This document shows, piece by piece, positions 27,192-35,403 of a DNA stretch of 64,000 nucleotides. The first letter of the stretch is position 1; each line of letters begins with the position of its first letter. This stretch comes from Candidatus Solibacter sp. (GTDB lineage Bacteria > Acidobacteriota > Terriglobia > Bryobacterales > Bryobacteraceae): NCBI GenBank assembly GCA_013822245.1, contig PNKE01000012.1, forward strand, positions 47,312 through 111,311, read 5' to 3'. The notes beneath the pieces are model-generated. The model did not search any database. It was not told the origin of the DNA and was given only the letters and a program-made list of their open reading frames with translations. The position numbers and the translations under genes were made by a program.

Positions 27192-27714
27192 AACGTCAAT
27201 CCCCTCCAGATGGGCGGTCTCCCGCGGCAGGTCTCCGTTTCCCTCGCTTGCACGAGACCCGGCCACGGTTTGCGCACTGGCGGCAATTGTTGCCCAACCG
27301 CGCTCCCCCTGATCCGGTCAACGGCGACCCTCCTTCGCCGGTCCTCGCACTCGCGCGCCCGGCCCTCCGCGCACGTCAATCCGCGCGCGCTCCAGGCGTG
27401 TCGGGAACCACAGGCTGAACGAGGCCAGTATACACCAGAAAGTCCGGATTTCGATGCTCAATTGCCACCTTCGCCCCGGCCCCGGCCCGTGGCGCTGGCG
27501 CCCTTCCCAGCCGCGCCGCCACTCCTCTCGCCTCCGCCCCTCGCCCTTACTCCTTCGCCGGCTCGAACCCGACGCCCACCATCTCCAACCGGGTCGCCGC
27601 CACCCTCAACCGCACTCGCGCCATGCCCGCGCTCGGGCCGGCGCCCGGCTTGTCGCCGCACTTGCTCTCCTTGTCCACGTAATTCGGCATCAGGCGGTAC
27701 GTGGCGGAATAGTA
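27192..27714. other. Gene-poor stretch upstream of the beta-helix gene
   Basis: No convincing gene. The first part should hold the promoter of the minus-strand exoprotein gene, but no -10/-35 pair stood out. On the minus strand 27547-27714 an open frame ending GVGFEPAKE and containing YYSATYRLMPNYVDKES looks protein-like and may be the 3' end of a lost gene. It meets the truncated brnT-like fragment at about 27715. Confidence 0.35.
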
Positions 27715-27918
27715 ACGGTCTTCCTGGACCCGCTGGCGTTGACGTTTCCCGACCCCGGCCATTCGATCGATGAGATGCGGGAGATAACCATCGGCTGCAC
27801 GACTGGCAACGCCATCGTTTTCGTGTCACACCGCCAACGAGGGCAGCGTCTCCGCCTCATCAGCGCCCGCAAAGCGACGACAAATGAGCGCAAGCACTAT
27901 GAGGAAGCCATCTGCTAA
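27715..27918 (+). pseudogene. 3' remnant of a BrnT-type toxin gene
   Basis: From ACG at 27715 the frame reads TVFLDPLALTFPDPGHS, then EITIGCTTGNAIVFVSH and RLRLISARKATTNERKHYEEA. This is the C-terminal two thirds of BrnT-type ribonuclease toxins. The N-terminal strand and helix (normally ending HGVSFEEA) are missing, and upstream sequence in this frame is unrelated Arg/Pro-rich shadow. No start codon sits at the proper place. The remnant overlaps the downstream antitoxin-like gene by 20 bases, as intact BrnT partners do. Hence truncated and probably inactive. Confidence 0.7.
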
Positions 27919-28171
27919 GAAACCGGCGGACGAACTCAGGCCCGAATACGGCCTTTCGAACCTGAAGGGCGGCGTGCGCGGTAAGTACCTGAATCAAGCC
28001 GCGGCTGGCGCCAACCTGATGCTCATTGAGCCGGATCTGGCCGAGGTCTTCCCCGAAGCCGAGGCGGTCAATCGCGCCCTGCGCCTGGCGGTGGATACGG
28101 CAGCCGCCGCCACTCCCTCCGGCCGCCGAACCGGCAGCGGCAAGCACACCCGCAAATCCAGCAATTCCTGA
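27899..28171 (+). CDS. Antitoxin-like partner of the BrnT remnant
   Basis: 90 residues from ATG 27899. The pattern DELRPEYGLSNLKGGVRGKYL, then LIEPDLAEVFPEAEAVNRALR matches a small family often found directly after BrnT-type toxins. This is family knowledge from memory; it is not the ribbon-helix-helix BrnA type. Residues 70-90 are a basic tail. The gene looks intact although the toxin is truncated. Presumed cytosolic. Confidence 0.65.
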   Translation: MRKPSAKKPADELRPEYGLSNLKGGVRGKYLNQAAAGANLMLIEPDLAEVFPEAEAVNRALRLAVDTAAAATPSGRRTGSGKHTRKSSNS

Positions 28172-28354
28172 GACTATTCAGCCCGCCTGGTGCTGGTTGA
28201 TTCGTTGAGTTGGATCGCGCCAAACGGCGCACAGGATGCAGCCTTACCGCGAAGATTCCGCTCCGGGCTTCACCGGCGCGCTGTCCTCGGGCTTCAACTC
28301 CAGCGTCTTCTCGCTCTTAGGACGCCGGGACCCGGCGTCGCACGTGTTCGCCAT

Positions 28355-28444
28355 TCAGGTGGGCACCCCAAAGCGCGGCAATACGAACTTCATCAGCAGG
28401 AAGTAGATGAGGACCGCCGCTGGCAAAAGGATGTAGTCGGGCAT
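28355..28444 (-). CDS. Tiny single-span membrane protein
   Basis: A 29-codon frame starting at ATG 28444: MPDYILLPAAVLIYFLLMKF, ending with a short basic/Pro tail (VLPRFGVPT). It has one perfect hydrophobic span and a weak AGGCAG ribosome-binding site. The sense-like composition suggests a real small membrane protein of unknown role. Too short for firm support. Confidence 0.4.
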   Translation of the reverse strand: MPDYILLPAAVLIYFLLMKFVLPRFGVPT

Positions 28445-28582
28445 ACGTCTGCCTTTATGATGCCGCCCAACGCCGAATCGTGACAAGAAGCTCATGTGGA
28501 CTGCGGACGCCTTGAGCCGCCCTACTGTGCGAAGATGCCGGAATCGCGACCCAAGTGACGCATTTGTCAGAGGAGGCGAACA

Positions 28583-28963
28583 ATGAGCGAACAGATGAAG
28601 CCCGGAACCATCGGTTGGGTGGATCTCACCGTCGACGACGCGCCCGTGCTGCGCGATTTCTATGCCCGCGTGGCCGGCTGGAATCCCCAACCCGTCCCCA
28701 TGGGCGAGTACGACGACTTCAACATGACCCTTCCCGAAACCGGCACGCCCGTGGCCGGCATCTGCCACCGCCGCGGCCCCAACCAGGACGTTCCGCCCGT
28801 CTGGATGATATACATCATCGTCGCCGATCTCGAAGCGGCGCTGAACGAAGTCGAAGCCGCCGGCGGCAAGGTAGTCAAACGGCCCGCTGCGCCCGGACCC
28901 GGCTCGATGGCTCTGATCCAGGATCCAAGTGGCGTGTTTTCGATGCTCTACCAGCCATCTTGA
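28583..28963 (+). CDS. VOC superfamily protein (glyoxalase/bleomycin-resistance fold)
   Basis: 126 residues preceded by GAGGAGGCG, a strong ribosome-binding site. WVDLTVDDAPVLRDFYARVAGW is the typical first beta-alpha-beta module. YIIVADLEAALNEVEAAGGKV and LIQDPSGVFSMLY form the second. A single two-module chain would dimerise to build a metal site. Similar proteins are annotated as glyoxalase-like; the substrate is unknown. Confidence 0.85.
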   Translation: MSEQMKPGTIGWVDLTVDDAPVLRDFYARVAGWNPQPVPMGEYDDFNMTLPETGTPVAGICHRRGPNQDVPPVWMIYIIVADLEAALNEVEAAGGKVVKRPAAPGPGSMALIQDPSGVFSMLYQPS

Positions 28964-29282
28964 GCGGCCCTGAAATTCGCTTTTCACCCCCCCCGCCGCC
29001 GAGCCCCGCACCCCAGTGCGGCGGAACCCGCCCACCCGGCCTGCGGAGAATTCTACGTGGAATTCTACGCACACCCCTCCCGGCGTGACACTCCCTCTGT
29101 CCTCACCCCCGCCGCCGTCATGCCCCCCACGCCCGCCCCGCCTCCGTGGAATTCTACGTGAAATCCTCCACAAGCCAGATTCGCCTCATTGACAACAAAG
29201 GACTTATCGGACCAGGAATTCGTTTGGTCAGACACTCGGACCTCGTTTCGCCAACCCCGCCGCCCCCCGCCGTTTCGTTTTG
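28964..29282. repeat. Intergenic region with three copies of a GTRGAATTCYAC-like element
   Basis: No gene is supported between the VOC gene and the recJ stop. The near-palindrome (G)AATTCTACG occurs at 29046-29057, 29057-29069 (tandem, 11-base period) and 29146-29160 (GTGGAATTCTACGTG). A further GGAATTC is at about 29214. The long pyrimidine runs of C between them are also unusual. Function not recognised. Confidence 0.5.
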
Positions 29283-31016
29283 TCAAACCGGCTGCCGGAC
29301 GTCGCGCACCGTCGCCGACCACGCCGGCCCCCCGCGCCCGGCCGAGTACGAATCGGCCTCGACGGTCAGCGCCAGGTCCACATCGGCGCCCATTTGAAGC
29401 TCGTCCAACCGGCCCGCAAACCGCCATGCCTTGGCCTGCACGGCCCGCCCGCCGTTCTGCGTGAAATGCAAGCGCAGATGATCCCGGTCCCGGCCGAAAC
29501 ACTCCGGCTGCGCGGCCAGCCTGACCCCGTGAACCCAGAAAACCGGCGCCCGGTTGCCCAGCCCAAACGGCGCCAGCGACAGAATCTCGTTCACCGCCGC
29601 GTCGTTCAACTCCGGCAGATTCAACTCCGCGTCCAGCGTCCGTTCCGGCTCCAGACCCTCTTCGCCCAGCTTCGCCTTCGCGTATTCATTGAACCGCTGC
29701 CGCAACTCGTCCACCCTGTGCCGCTCCAGCGTCAGCCCCACCGCCTGCTTATGCCCGCCGAACCTCACAAACAAATCCGGCATCGTCTCCAGCGCTTCGA
29801 GCAAATGGAACGACGAAACCGACCGTCCCGACCCCTGCGCATAGCCCGACACCTCGTCCAGCCCCAACACCAGCGCCGGCCTGTGAAACGTCTCCGCCAC
29901 CCGGCTGGCCACGATGCCCACCACGCCGCGGTGCCATTCGGGTTCGAAAAACACCAGGCCCGCTTCATCCGGTCCCGGCGGCGACACCGCATAGCGTTCC
30001 AGGATCGTGTTGGCCACGGCTTCGCAGGTGCGCTGGCGCTCGGAGTTCAGCGCGTCCAGCCGTTGGGCGATCGTTCGCGCGCGCTGCTCATCGGGGGTGA
30101 GAAACAGCTCCAGCACCTCGGATGCGTTGTCCATGCGGCCGGCGGCGTTGATCCGCGGCGCGACGCGGAAACCGACATCGGTCGCCGACACCGGCATCGA
30201 CGCATCCAGTCCGGCCACTGACAAAATAGCCAGCAGCCCCGGATTCTTCGTCCTGCTCAACCCGGCAAGTCCGCGCTGCACGATGATCCGGTTCTCGCCC
30301 GTCAGCGGCACCACGTCGGCCACCGTCGCAATCGCCACCAGCATCAGGAACGAATCGCAGTAACGCACGATACGGTCCGGCGCCCACCCTTCGCGCTCCA
30401 TCAGCGCCTGGATCAGCTTGAACGTCACGCCCGCGCCGCACAGGTTCTTGTTCGGATACTCGCAGCCCGGCTGATTCGGATTCAGGATCGCCGTCGCTGG
30501 CGGCAGTTCGATGTCGGGCAGGTGATGGTCCGTGATCACCACGTCGATGCCGAGTGCGCGGGCATGTTCCACGGCCGCATTGGCCCGGATGCCCGTATCC
30601 ACGCTGATCAATAAAGTGACGCCCTCGGCCTGGGCTTTCTCAAGCACCCAACCCTGGATGCCGTAGCCGTCCTTGAGCCGGTCCGGCACGTGAAGCTGCG
30701 CCTTCAGCCCGGCCAGTTCCAGCATCTTGCCCAGAATGACGAGCGACGTCGTGCCGTCAACGTCGTAATCGCCATAGATGAGGACCTTTTCCTTGTCCCG
30801 GATGGCCCGCCGGATGCGCTCGACGGCGATCTCCATGTCCTTCAGCAGGAAAGGGTCGCCGAGGTCGGAGAATTTCGGGCGCAGGAACCTCTCCACTTCG
30901 GCGGGCTCCCGAATGCCGCGGTTCCAGAGCACCCGCGCCGCCGGCATCTGCAATCCGCAGCGGGCAGCCAGCCTGGCCGCCTCGGCTTCATTCGATTCTG
31001 GGAGCGTCCACCGCAT
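29283..31016 (-). CDS. recJ: Single-stranded-DNA exonuclease RecJ
   Basis: 577 residues, the normal length. DHH-family motifs: YGDYDVDGTTSLVIL, VITDHHLPD, the LNPNQPGCEYPNKNLCGAGV metal-site region; DHHA1 domain with APRINAAGRMDNASE and RFGGHKQAVGLTLE. The C-terminal OB-fold carries HLRLHFTQNGG. 5'-3' degradation of ssDNA in recombination and mismatch repair. Two bases separate it from the upstream 164-residue gene, so they are cotranscribed. Confidence 0.96.
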   Translation of the reverse strand: MRWTLPESNEAEAARLAARCGLQMPAARVLWNRGIREPAEVERFLRPKFSDLGDPFLLKDMEIAVERIRRAIRDKEKVLIYGDYDVDGTTSLVILGKMLELAGLKAQLHVPDRLKDGYGIQGWVLEKAQAEGVTLLISVDTGIRANAAVEHARALGIDVVITDHHLPDIELPPATAILNPNQPGCEYPNKNLCGAGVTFKLIQALMEREGWAPDRIVRYCDSFLMLVAIATVADVVPLTGENRIIVQRGLAGLSRTKNPGLLAILSVAGLDASMPVSATDVGFRVAPRINAAGRMDNASEVLELFLTPDEQRARTIAQRLDALNSERQRTCEAVANTILERYAVSPPGPDEAGLVFFEPEWHRGVVGIVASRVAETFHRPALVLGLDEVSGYAQGSGRSVSSFHLLEALETMPDLFVRFGGHKQAVGLTLERHRVDELRQRFNEYAKAKLGEEGLEPERTLDAELNLPELNDAAVNEILSLAPFGLGNRAPVFWVHGVRLAAQPECFGRDRDHLRLHFTQNGGRAVQAKAWRFAGRLDELQMGADVDLALTVEADSYSAGRGGPAWSATVRDVRQPV

Positions 31017-31018
31017 CC

Positions 31019-31513
31019 CTAGTTGTTGGAAAAGTACCCGCCGTACTTGTCAGGCCCGTCTTCGCCCGCGCCCATGGAATCTTCCAACTCGTCGCACAGA
31101 TCCTGCCACTCCTCATACCACTCGGTGTGGACCTGGTAGATGTACAGCCGGCCCTCGAAATCGAACGACATCTCGACGGCGCAGGTCAGCCCCTCGTAGA
31201 TCGTCAACTCCTCGATGCGCCGCTTCATCTCCCGCTGCTGGTTGCGGTCCAGTTCCGACTCGCTTAACTGGTCCAGCGCCTCCTCGCGGTGCATGCTGGT
31301 GAACTCGCGCACGTGCAGGTGGATCAGCCGGATGCCCAACTGAAGCGCGCAGTCCAGAAACGGCTTGAACTCGAGGTGGCGCTCCGTATCCCAATACACG
31401 ATCGGCGCTTCGTCGCCGGCGCGCGTCAGGCAGCGGAAGACGATGAAGTGTTCGGATTCGAGGTAGCTCTGGACCTCTTCGGTCAGGCTGTTCAGGTTTG
31501 GTAGGAGAGACAT
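31019..31513 (-). CDS. Conserved-looking acidic protein upstream of recJ, unknown function
   Basis: 164 residues, rich in Glu and aromatic residues (TEWYEEWQDLCDELEDSM), with no signal peptide or membrane segment. It starts MSLLPNLNSLTEEVQSYLE; the middle is helical (DQLSESELDRNQQREMKRR). Composition and codon use are those of a real gene. No family recognised. It lies between the aldehyde dehydrogenase gene (22 bases away) and recJ (2 bases away) on one strand. Confidence 0.75.
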   Translation of the reverse strand: MSLLPNLNSLTEEVQSYLESEHFIVFRCLTRAGDEAPIVYWDTERHLEFKPFLDCALQLGIRLIHLHVREFTSMHREEALDQLSESELDRNQQREMKRRIEELTIYEGLTCAVEMSFDFEGRLYIYQVHTEWYEEWQDLCDELEDSMGAGEDGPDKYGGYFSNN

Positions 31514-31535
31514 CGGCTTTTTTGAACCTCCCCGC

Positions 31536-33467
31536 TTATCGCTGCGCCATGACGAGAATCTCGTCCCGCGCCGCCACTTCGCGCGCCGACGGCGTCACGA
31601 TCGTCTTCGGTCCAATGTAGATCTTCTTGTTCTGCGCCATGGCGGTCCGCACGTCGGCTTCGCAGACGAAGTCGACGATGGTGAACTTCGGCGCGGGCAC
31701 CTCGGCCTTTTTCGGCGGCTCGGCCGCGGCGACAGGCGCCGGCGCCGGAGGCGGCGGAGGTGCGGCAGCAGTTGCGGCCTTCGGCGATTCCACCGGCTTC
31801 GGTGCTGCCGGCGGCGCGCAGCCGCAACTGGGAGCCGCGGCCGGAGCCGTTCTCACGCCGCGGCGGGCGATGAAACGGTCCACCACGCCGGCCACCGCGG
31901 GCGTGGCCGAAGCCGCGGGCTTTGCCTCGGTCTTCGACGCCGCGGCGGGCGCCGCCACGGCCCTCGACACGGCCGCGCCAATGGCCTGGCTCGAAACCGA
32001 AACCCCCTTGGCGGCGAGGTACTTTTCGACCGCCGAAACCAGCGCCGCGCGGTCGACGCCCTGTGGCGCCGCCGCCCCTGTCACGCTGGCTGTATCCGCC
32101 GCGAAGGCCTCTTCTGGGGTGCGAATGGCGTATGCGATGCGCTTTGTGTTGATCAAGTGAAGCGGCCCTATGTTGTCGGATGTGATGTTGCCGGCGATGG
32201 CGCCGCAGCCCAGTGTCATCGATGGCTGCAAACCGGTGGTGATGCCGGTGGACCCTTGCGGCGACGCCGTGTTGACAAGCACCCTATAGGACGGCATCCT
32301 CAGCCCGAACGTGCGGACCTTGGCGTCGTCCTTCGAAAAAATCACGGAAGTGTGGCCCAATCCGCCGAACCGCAGCACGCGCTCACACGCTTCGGCCGCG
32401 GCGTCGAACGAATCCACAAACAGCACCGCCAGCACCGGCGACAGCTTCTCCGCCGACAGCGGATGCTCCTTGCCGACGCCGCCGATCTCGGCCGCGAGAA
32501 TCGTGGCATCGGCGGGAATCTCAAAGCCGGCCATCTTTGCGATCTTCTGTGGTGATTGGCCCACGCATTCGGCCCGCACCGTCGTCCCATGGGTGAACAG
32601 TGTCTTTTCAACCGCCACCCGCTTGGCGTCGTCCAGCAGGTATGCCTTCTGCCGCGCCAGCTCTTCCATCACCTTTCCGCGAATCGAGCGCTCCGCCACC
32701 AGCACCTGTTCCGAAGAACACACCGTGCCGTAGTCGAACTTCTTGCCCGCCACCACCTTGGCCACCGCCTCGCCCACGTCATAGGAGGTGTCCAGCAGCA
32801 CCGGCACGTTGCCCGGTCCGACGCCGAACGCCGGCTTGCCCGACGAATACGCCGCCCTCACAATCCCCGCGCCGCCGGTGGACAGGATCACGCCCGTCTT
32901 CGGATGCCGCATCAGCGCGTTGGTGCCGTCAAGCGAAGGGTTGTTGATGCACTGGATGATGCCGTCGGGCGCCCCGGCCGAACGCGCGGCTTCAATCAGC
33001 AGCGCCGCCGTATTGCAGGTGCACGACTTTGCCCGCGGGTGCGGACTCAACACCACCGCATTGCCGGCCTTGAGCGAGATGACGCTCTTGTAGATCGCCG
33101 TCGACGTCGGGTTCGTCGTGGGCAGAATCGCCGCCACCACGCCCACGCCCGTACCCACTTCAATCACCTTGTCCTCGGCCCGTTCGCGCAGCACGCCAAC
33201 CGTCTTCACGCCGCGGATGGAACGGACCAGAAGATCGGCGTTCAGCAGGTTCTTGGCCGTCTTGTCCTCGGCATTGCCCATGCCGGTCTCTTCGACGGCC
33301 ATCTCGGCAAGCCGGCGCGCATTGGCCCTGCCCGCCGCCCCCATCGCCTCGACGATGGCGTCGACCTGCTGCTGCGAGTAGCTTTGGAAAGACTGGAAGG
33401 CCTGCCAGGCAAGCTCCACCTTCTGGCGGACCTCCTGGACCGAGACCAAATCCTGGTCATGCAACAT
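31536..33467 (-). CDS. Microcompartment-type CoA-acylating aldehyde dehydrogenase with long C-terminal extension
   Basis: 643 residues. Residues 1-455 are an AdhE/EutE/PduP-like acylating aldehyde dehydrogenase: LPTTNPTSTAIYKS, FGVGPGNVPV, catalytic Cys about 250 in FDYGTVCSSEQ, and EIGGVGKEHPLS. An Ala/Pro-rich linker follows, carrying two short amphipathic helices (DRAALVSAVEKYLAAKG about 471-487; VAGVVDRFIARRG about 525-537) that resemble encapsulation peptides. The last 45 residues (FVCEADVRTAMAQNKK ... KTIVTPSAREVAARDEI) contain a TPSAR segment like that at the N-terminus of EutT. Oxidises an aldehyde to acyl-CoA inside a shell; substrate unknown. The BMC-H gene upstream supports this. 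Confidence 0.88.
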   Translation of the reverse strand: MLHDQDLVSVQEVRQKVELAWQAFQSFQSYSQQQVDAIVEAMGAAGRANARRLAEMAVEETGMGNAEDKTAKNLLNADLLVRSIRGVKTVGVLRERAEDKVIEVGTGVGVVAAILPTTNPTSTAIYKSVISLKAGNAVVLSPHPRAKSCTCNTAALLIEAARSAGAPDGIIQCINNPSLDGTNALMRHPKTGVILSTGGAGIVRAAYSSGKPAFGVGPGNVPVLLDTSYDVGEAVAKVVAGKKFDYGTVCSSEQVLVAERSIRGKVMEELARQKAYLLDDAKRVAVEKTLFTHGTTVRAECVGQSPQKIAKMAGFEIPADATILAAEIGGVGKEHPLSAEKLSPVLAVLFVDSFDAAAEACERVLRFGGLGHTSVIFSKDDAKVRTFGLRMPSYRVLVNTASPQGSTGITTGLQPSMTLGCGAIAGNITSDNIGPLHLINTKRIAYAIRTPEEAFAADTASVTGAAAPQGVDRAALVSAVEKYLAAKGVSVSSQAIGAAVSRAVAAPAAASKTEAKPAASATPAVAGVVDRFIARRGVRTAPAAAPSCGCAPPAAPKPVESPKAATAAAPPPPPAPAPVAAAEPPKKAEVPAPKFTIVDFVCEADVRTAMAQNKKIYIGPKTIVTPSAREVAARDEILVMAQR

Positions 33468-33478
33468 ACGGCATCATT

Positions 33479-33514
33479 CTCCCTGTTCCACGCGGGCTCC
33501 CTGTTCCACGCGGG
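33479..33514 (-). repeat. Perfect 18-base tandem duplication containing the dehydrogenase ribosome-binding site
   Basis: CTCCCTGTTCCACGCGGG occurs twice head-to-tail (33479-33496 and 33497-33514). On the coding strand each unit ends in ACAGGGAG. The proximal copy is about 11 bases before the dehydrogenase ATG at 33467. Between the two lies an ATGATG that opens a 6-codon frame (Met-Met-Pro-Tyr-Val-Ala) overlapping the gene start. Confidence 0.6.
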
Positions 33515-33567
33515 TGTCCCGCTCCCTCGACAACTGGAGCGGCCGGCAACGGGTGTCCGGGAGAGGA

Positions 33568-33852
33568 CTACTTGTCGTTCTTCCTCGCGCCGGGCAGCGC
33601 CTTCTCCAATTCGTCGGCGGGGTTCGGGATCACGTGAACGGCGATCAATTCGCCCACCCGCCGCGCAGCGGCCGCGCCCGCGTCGGTGGCCGCTTTCACC
33701 GCTCCGACGTCGCCGCGAACCGTGACAATTACATAGGCCGCGCCCACGTACTCGCGGCCGGTCAGCGTCACATTCGCCGTCTTCACCATGGCGTCGGCGG
33801 CTTCAATCGCGCCAATCAGTCCTTTGGTCTCGATCATTCCCAGGGCTTCCAT
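33568..33852 (-). CDS. Bacterial microcompartment shell protein, BMC-H (CcmK/EutM/PduA type)
   Basis: 94 residues, one BMC domain: [20 protein letters not shown] start, [34 protein letters not shown] core, then [12 protein letters not shown]. Hexameric shell tile of a protein organelle. A perfect AGGAGG ribosome-binding site precedes the ATG. Only this shell protein is present. Pentamer (BMC-P/EutN) and BMC-T genes are absent from the window, so this is a satellite-like locus with the aldehyde dehydrogenase directly downstream. Confidence 0.95.
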   Translation of the reverse strand: MEALGMIETKGLIGAIEAADAMVKTANVTLTGREYVGAAYVIVTVRGDVGAVKAATDAGAAAARRVGELIAVHVIPNPADELEKALPGARKNDK

Positions 33853-34260
33853 CCAACCTCCTAGTATCCGCTTGCGGATGCGTAGCTTTAGAACCTATCA
33901 CGGTATCACACTCCGCGCCCCCCATCCATGCCGCTCCCCTCCGGCCTCGCCGCCCGCGCCGGATCGCCCCCGCCGTTCCGGCGCATCTGAATTTCGGACC
34001 CGATTGTACCCCCGCATATCTGTTGAAAACAGAAGACTTCCAGTTGGAACAATTTGTTGCATTTATGGTATCATTAGAGAATGCAAAGGGCCTCGCAAGC
34101 GCCATCTGGCTGGCCCAACGGCCCCACGCAAGGGCAGGCGGCGCGGTAAGTCCGCCCCGTCCGCCGGCTCGATCATGAGCCCCGCGCCGAACTCAGGCGA
34201 TCCCCAATACAGTCAAATTCAACACCACCCATTTTGAACTCTAATATAGGAGCTTTGCGA
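33853..34260. promoter_or_regulatory. Divergent upstream region of the microcompartment pair, with a 14-base palindrome
   Basis: No gene seen. ATCCGCTTGCGGAT (33866-33879) is a perfect 6+2+6 palindrome just upstream of the BMC-H ribosome-binding site, a candidate operator. An AT-rich stretch at 34019-34085 contains CTGTTGAAAACAG and probably the promoters. On the other side a TAGGAG ribosome-binding site precedes the TTG start at 34261. Confidence 0.4.
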
Positions 34261-34758
34261 TTGACCAAAATGATTTCGAGAGGCTTAGTCCTGGTGGCAG
34301 GACTGGCCGCTTTCTCGGGCCAGGCCGACCCCGTGTCGCCCCCGATTCAGGCGGCCGTCTCCACCGATCCGAGGCTCATCCGAATCAGGCAGTACTTCAT
34401 CGAGAGGGACTGCCCGGCCCATCAATATGCCGAGGACTTCCTGCTCGCGGCCGACCGCCACAACCTGGACTGGCGGCTGCTGCCCTCGCTCTCAATGATC
34501 GAAAGCACCGGCGGCAAGCAAGCCCGCAACAACAACATGTTCGGCTGGGACAACTGCGACGTCCGGTTCAACACCCACCAGGAGGGGATCTACATGGTCG
34601 CATCGAGGCTCGCGCAATCGCCCTTCTACAAGGGCAAGTCACTGGACCGGAAACTGAAAACCTACAACCCCAGGCGCGAGTACGGCCGCAAGGTCAAATT
34701 CGTCATGGCGCAACTCGGACCCGCCGACCTCATCCCCGCCGGCGTCTACCGCCAGTAA
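34261..34758 (+). CDS. Secreted glucosaminidase/lysozyme-like protein
   Basis: 165 residues from a TTG at 34261, chosen because TAGGAG lies 8 bases upstream and the reading gives a signal peptide (MISRGLVLVAGLAAFSGQA). The mature part has LLAADRHNLDWRLLPSLSMIESTGGKQ with the candidate catalytic Glu, followed by ARNNNMFGWDNCD. It then has an acting-loop-like FNTHQEGIYMVASRL. This layout is like SLT/glucosaminidase-type murein hydrolases. Exported; the enzyme class is inferred from motif layout. Confidence 0.7.
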   Translation: MTKMISRGLVLVAGLAAFSGQADPVSPPIQAAVSTDPRLIRIRQYFIERDCPAHQYAEDFLLAADRHNLDWRLLPSLSMIESTGGKQARNNNMFGWDNCDVRFNTHQEGIYMVASRLAQSPFYKGKSLDRKLKTYNPRREYGRKVKFVMAQLGPADLIPAGVYRQ

Positions 34759-34775
34759 CGTCCGCCATCAAACGA

Positions 34776-34814
34776 AACGGGCCTGATTCGCCTCCCCGGC
34801 GGACCAGACCCGTT
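34776..34814 (+). terminator. Hairpin after the glucosaminidase-like gene
   Basis: AACGGGCCTG (34776-34785) pairs with CAGACCCGTT (34805-34814) with one mismatch, and a short GCC/GGC pair lies inside. No T run follows, so it may only be an mRNA 3' stabilising structure. The rest of 34759-35014 shows nothing else. Confidence 0.4.
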
Positions 34815-35014
34815 GCTGCCTGCGTGTGCCTGCAAAGAGAGCCGGGAACGCGGATTCTTCATCCCGACCACTCCGAACTCTCTCGCCTTGGTTCGGGGTC
34901 AAGGGGGCAATCCGCCGTTCCCGGCTCCAGCCCGTTTCGGAAACCAGCCATGCTTCGGGTGGCGTGAAACCCGGCCGGCTCAGTCTCCTGTCCGCGGCGC
35001 CAGGATGTGACGCC

Positions 35015-35161
35015 CTACTCCATCATCCGCACGCCCATCCAAAGCCCGCCAAACACAATCACCGAGATCACACCGACCACAACCCACTTCAGCAGCCGCT
35101 CACGCGTCGTGGTGACCTCCTGGTCGTCGTGCTTCATTCGATCATCGAGAGATTCAAACAT
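35015..35161 (-). CDS. Small single-span membrane protein
   Basis: 48 residues from the ATG at 35161, chosen because GGGAGG lies 9 bases upstream. Hydrophilic N-terminus MFESLDDRMKHDDQEVTTTR, then one transmembrane helix (LLKWVVVGVISVIVFGGLWMG). The length and layout match a small protein I recall as recurrent in acidobacterial genomes. Function unknown. The 35162-35403 gap beyond it shows no gene. Confidence 0.6.
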   Translation of the reverse strand: MFESLDDRMKHDDQEVTTTRERLLKWVVVGVISVIVFGGLWMGVRMME

Positions 35162-35403
35162 AGAACCGGCCTCCCGTCCGTAGTAGATTTTGATGCCGTG
35201 TTGATTAAGACCGGGCAACCTTATTCTATTCCTCCTGACGCCGAATTCAAGGCTTTTCTCTTGCACCACCCACATTCGCCCATCCACCCTCATTGTTCGC
35301 CGCTCGCTCAGGTAAACACCCTATCCGAAGCCGGCCTGCTTCAGGCCACTAAGTTCTTGTTGTTGAGTATGTTGCCGCCCCCAGCCGGCGGCCCTCCCCC
35401 ACT

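Noticed and set aside
27454..27714. In-frame upstream extension of the BrnT remnant
   Set aside because: It is Arg/Pro/Leu-rich with no BrnT features, so it is not a toxin N-terminus.
28355..29173. 272-codon minus-strand frame through the VOC gene
   Set aside because: Only its last 29 codons look protein-like; the rest is antisense of the VOC gene and repeats.
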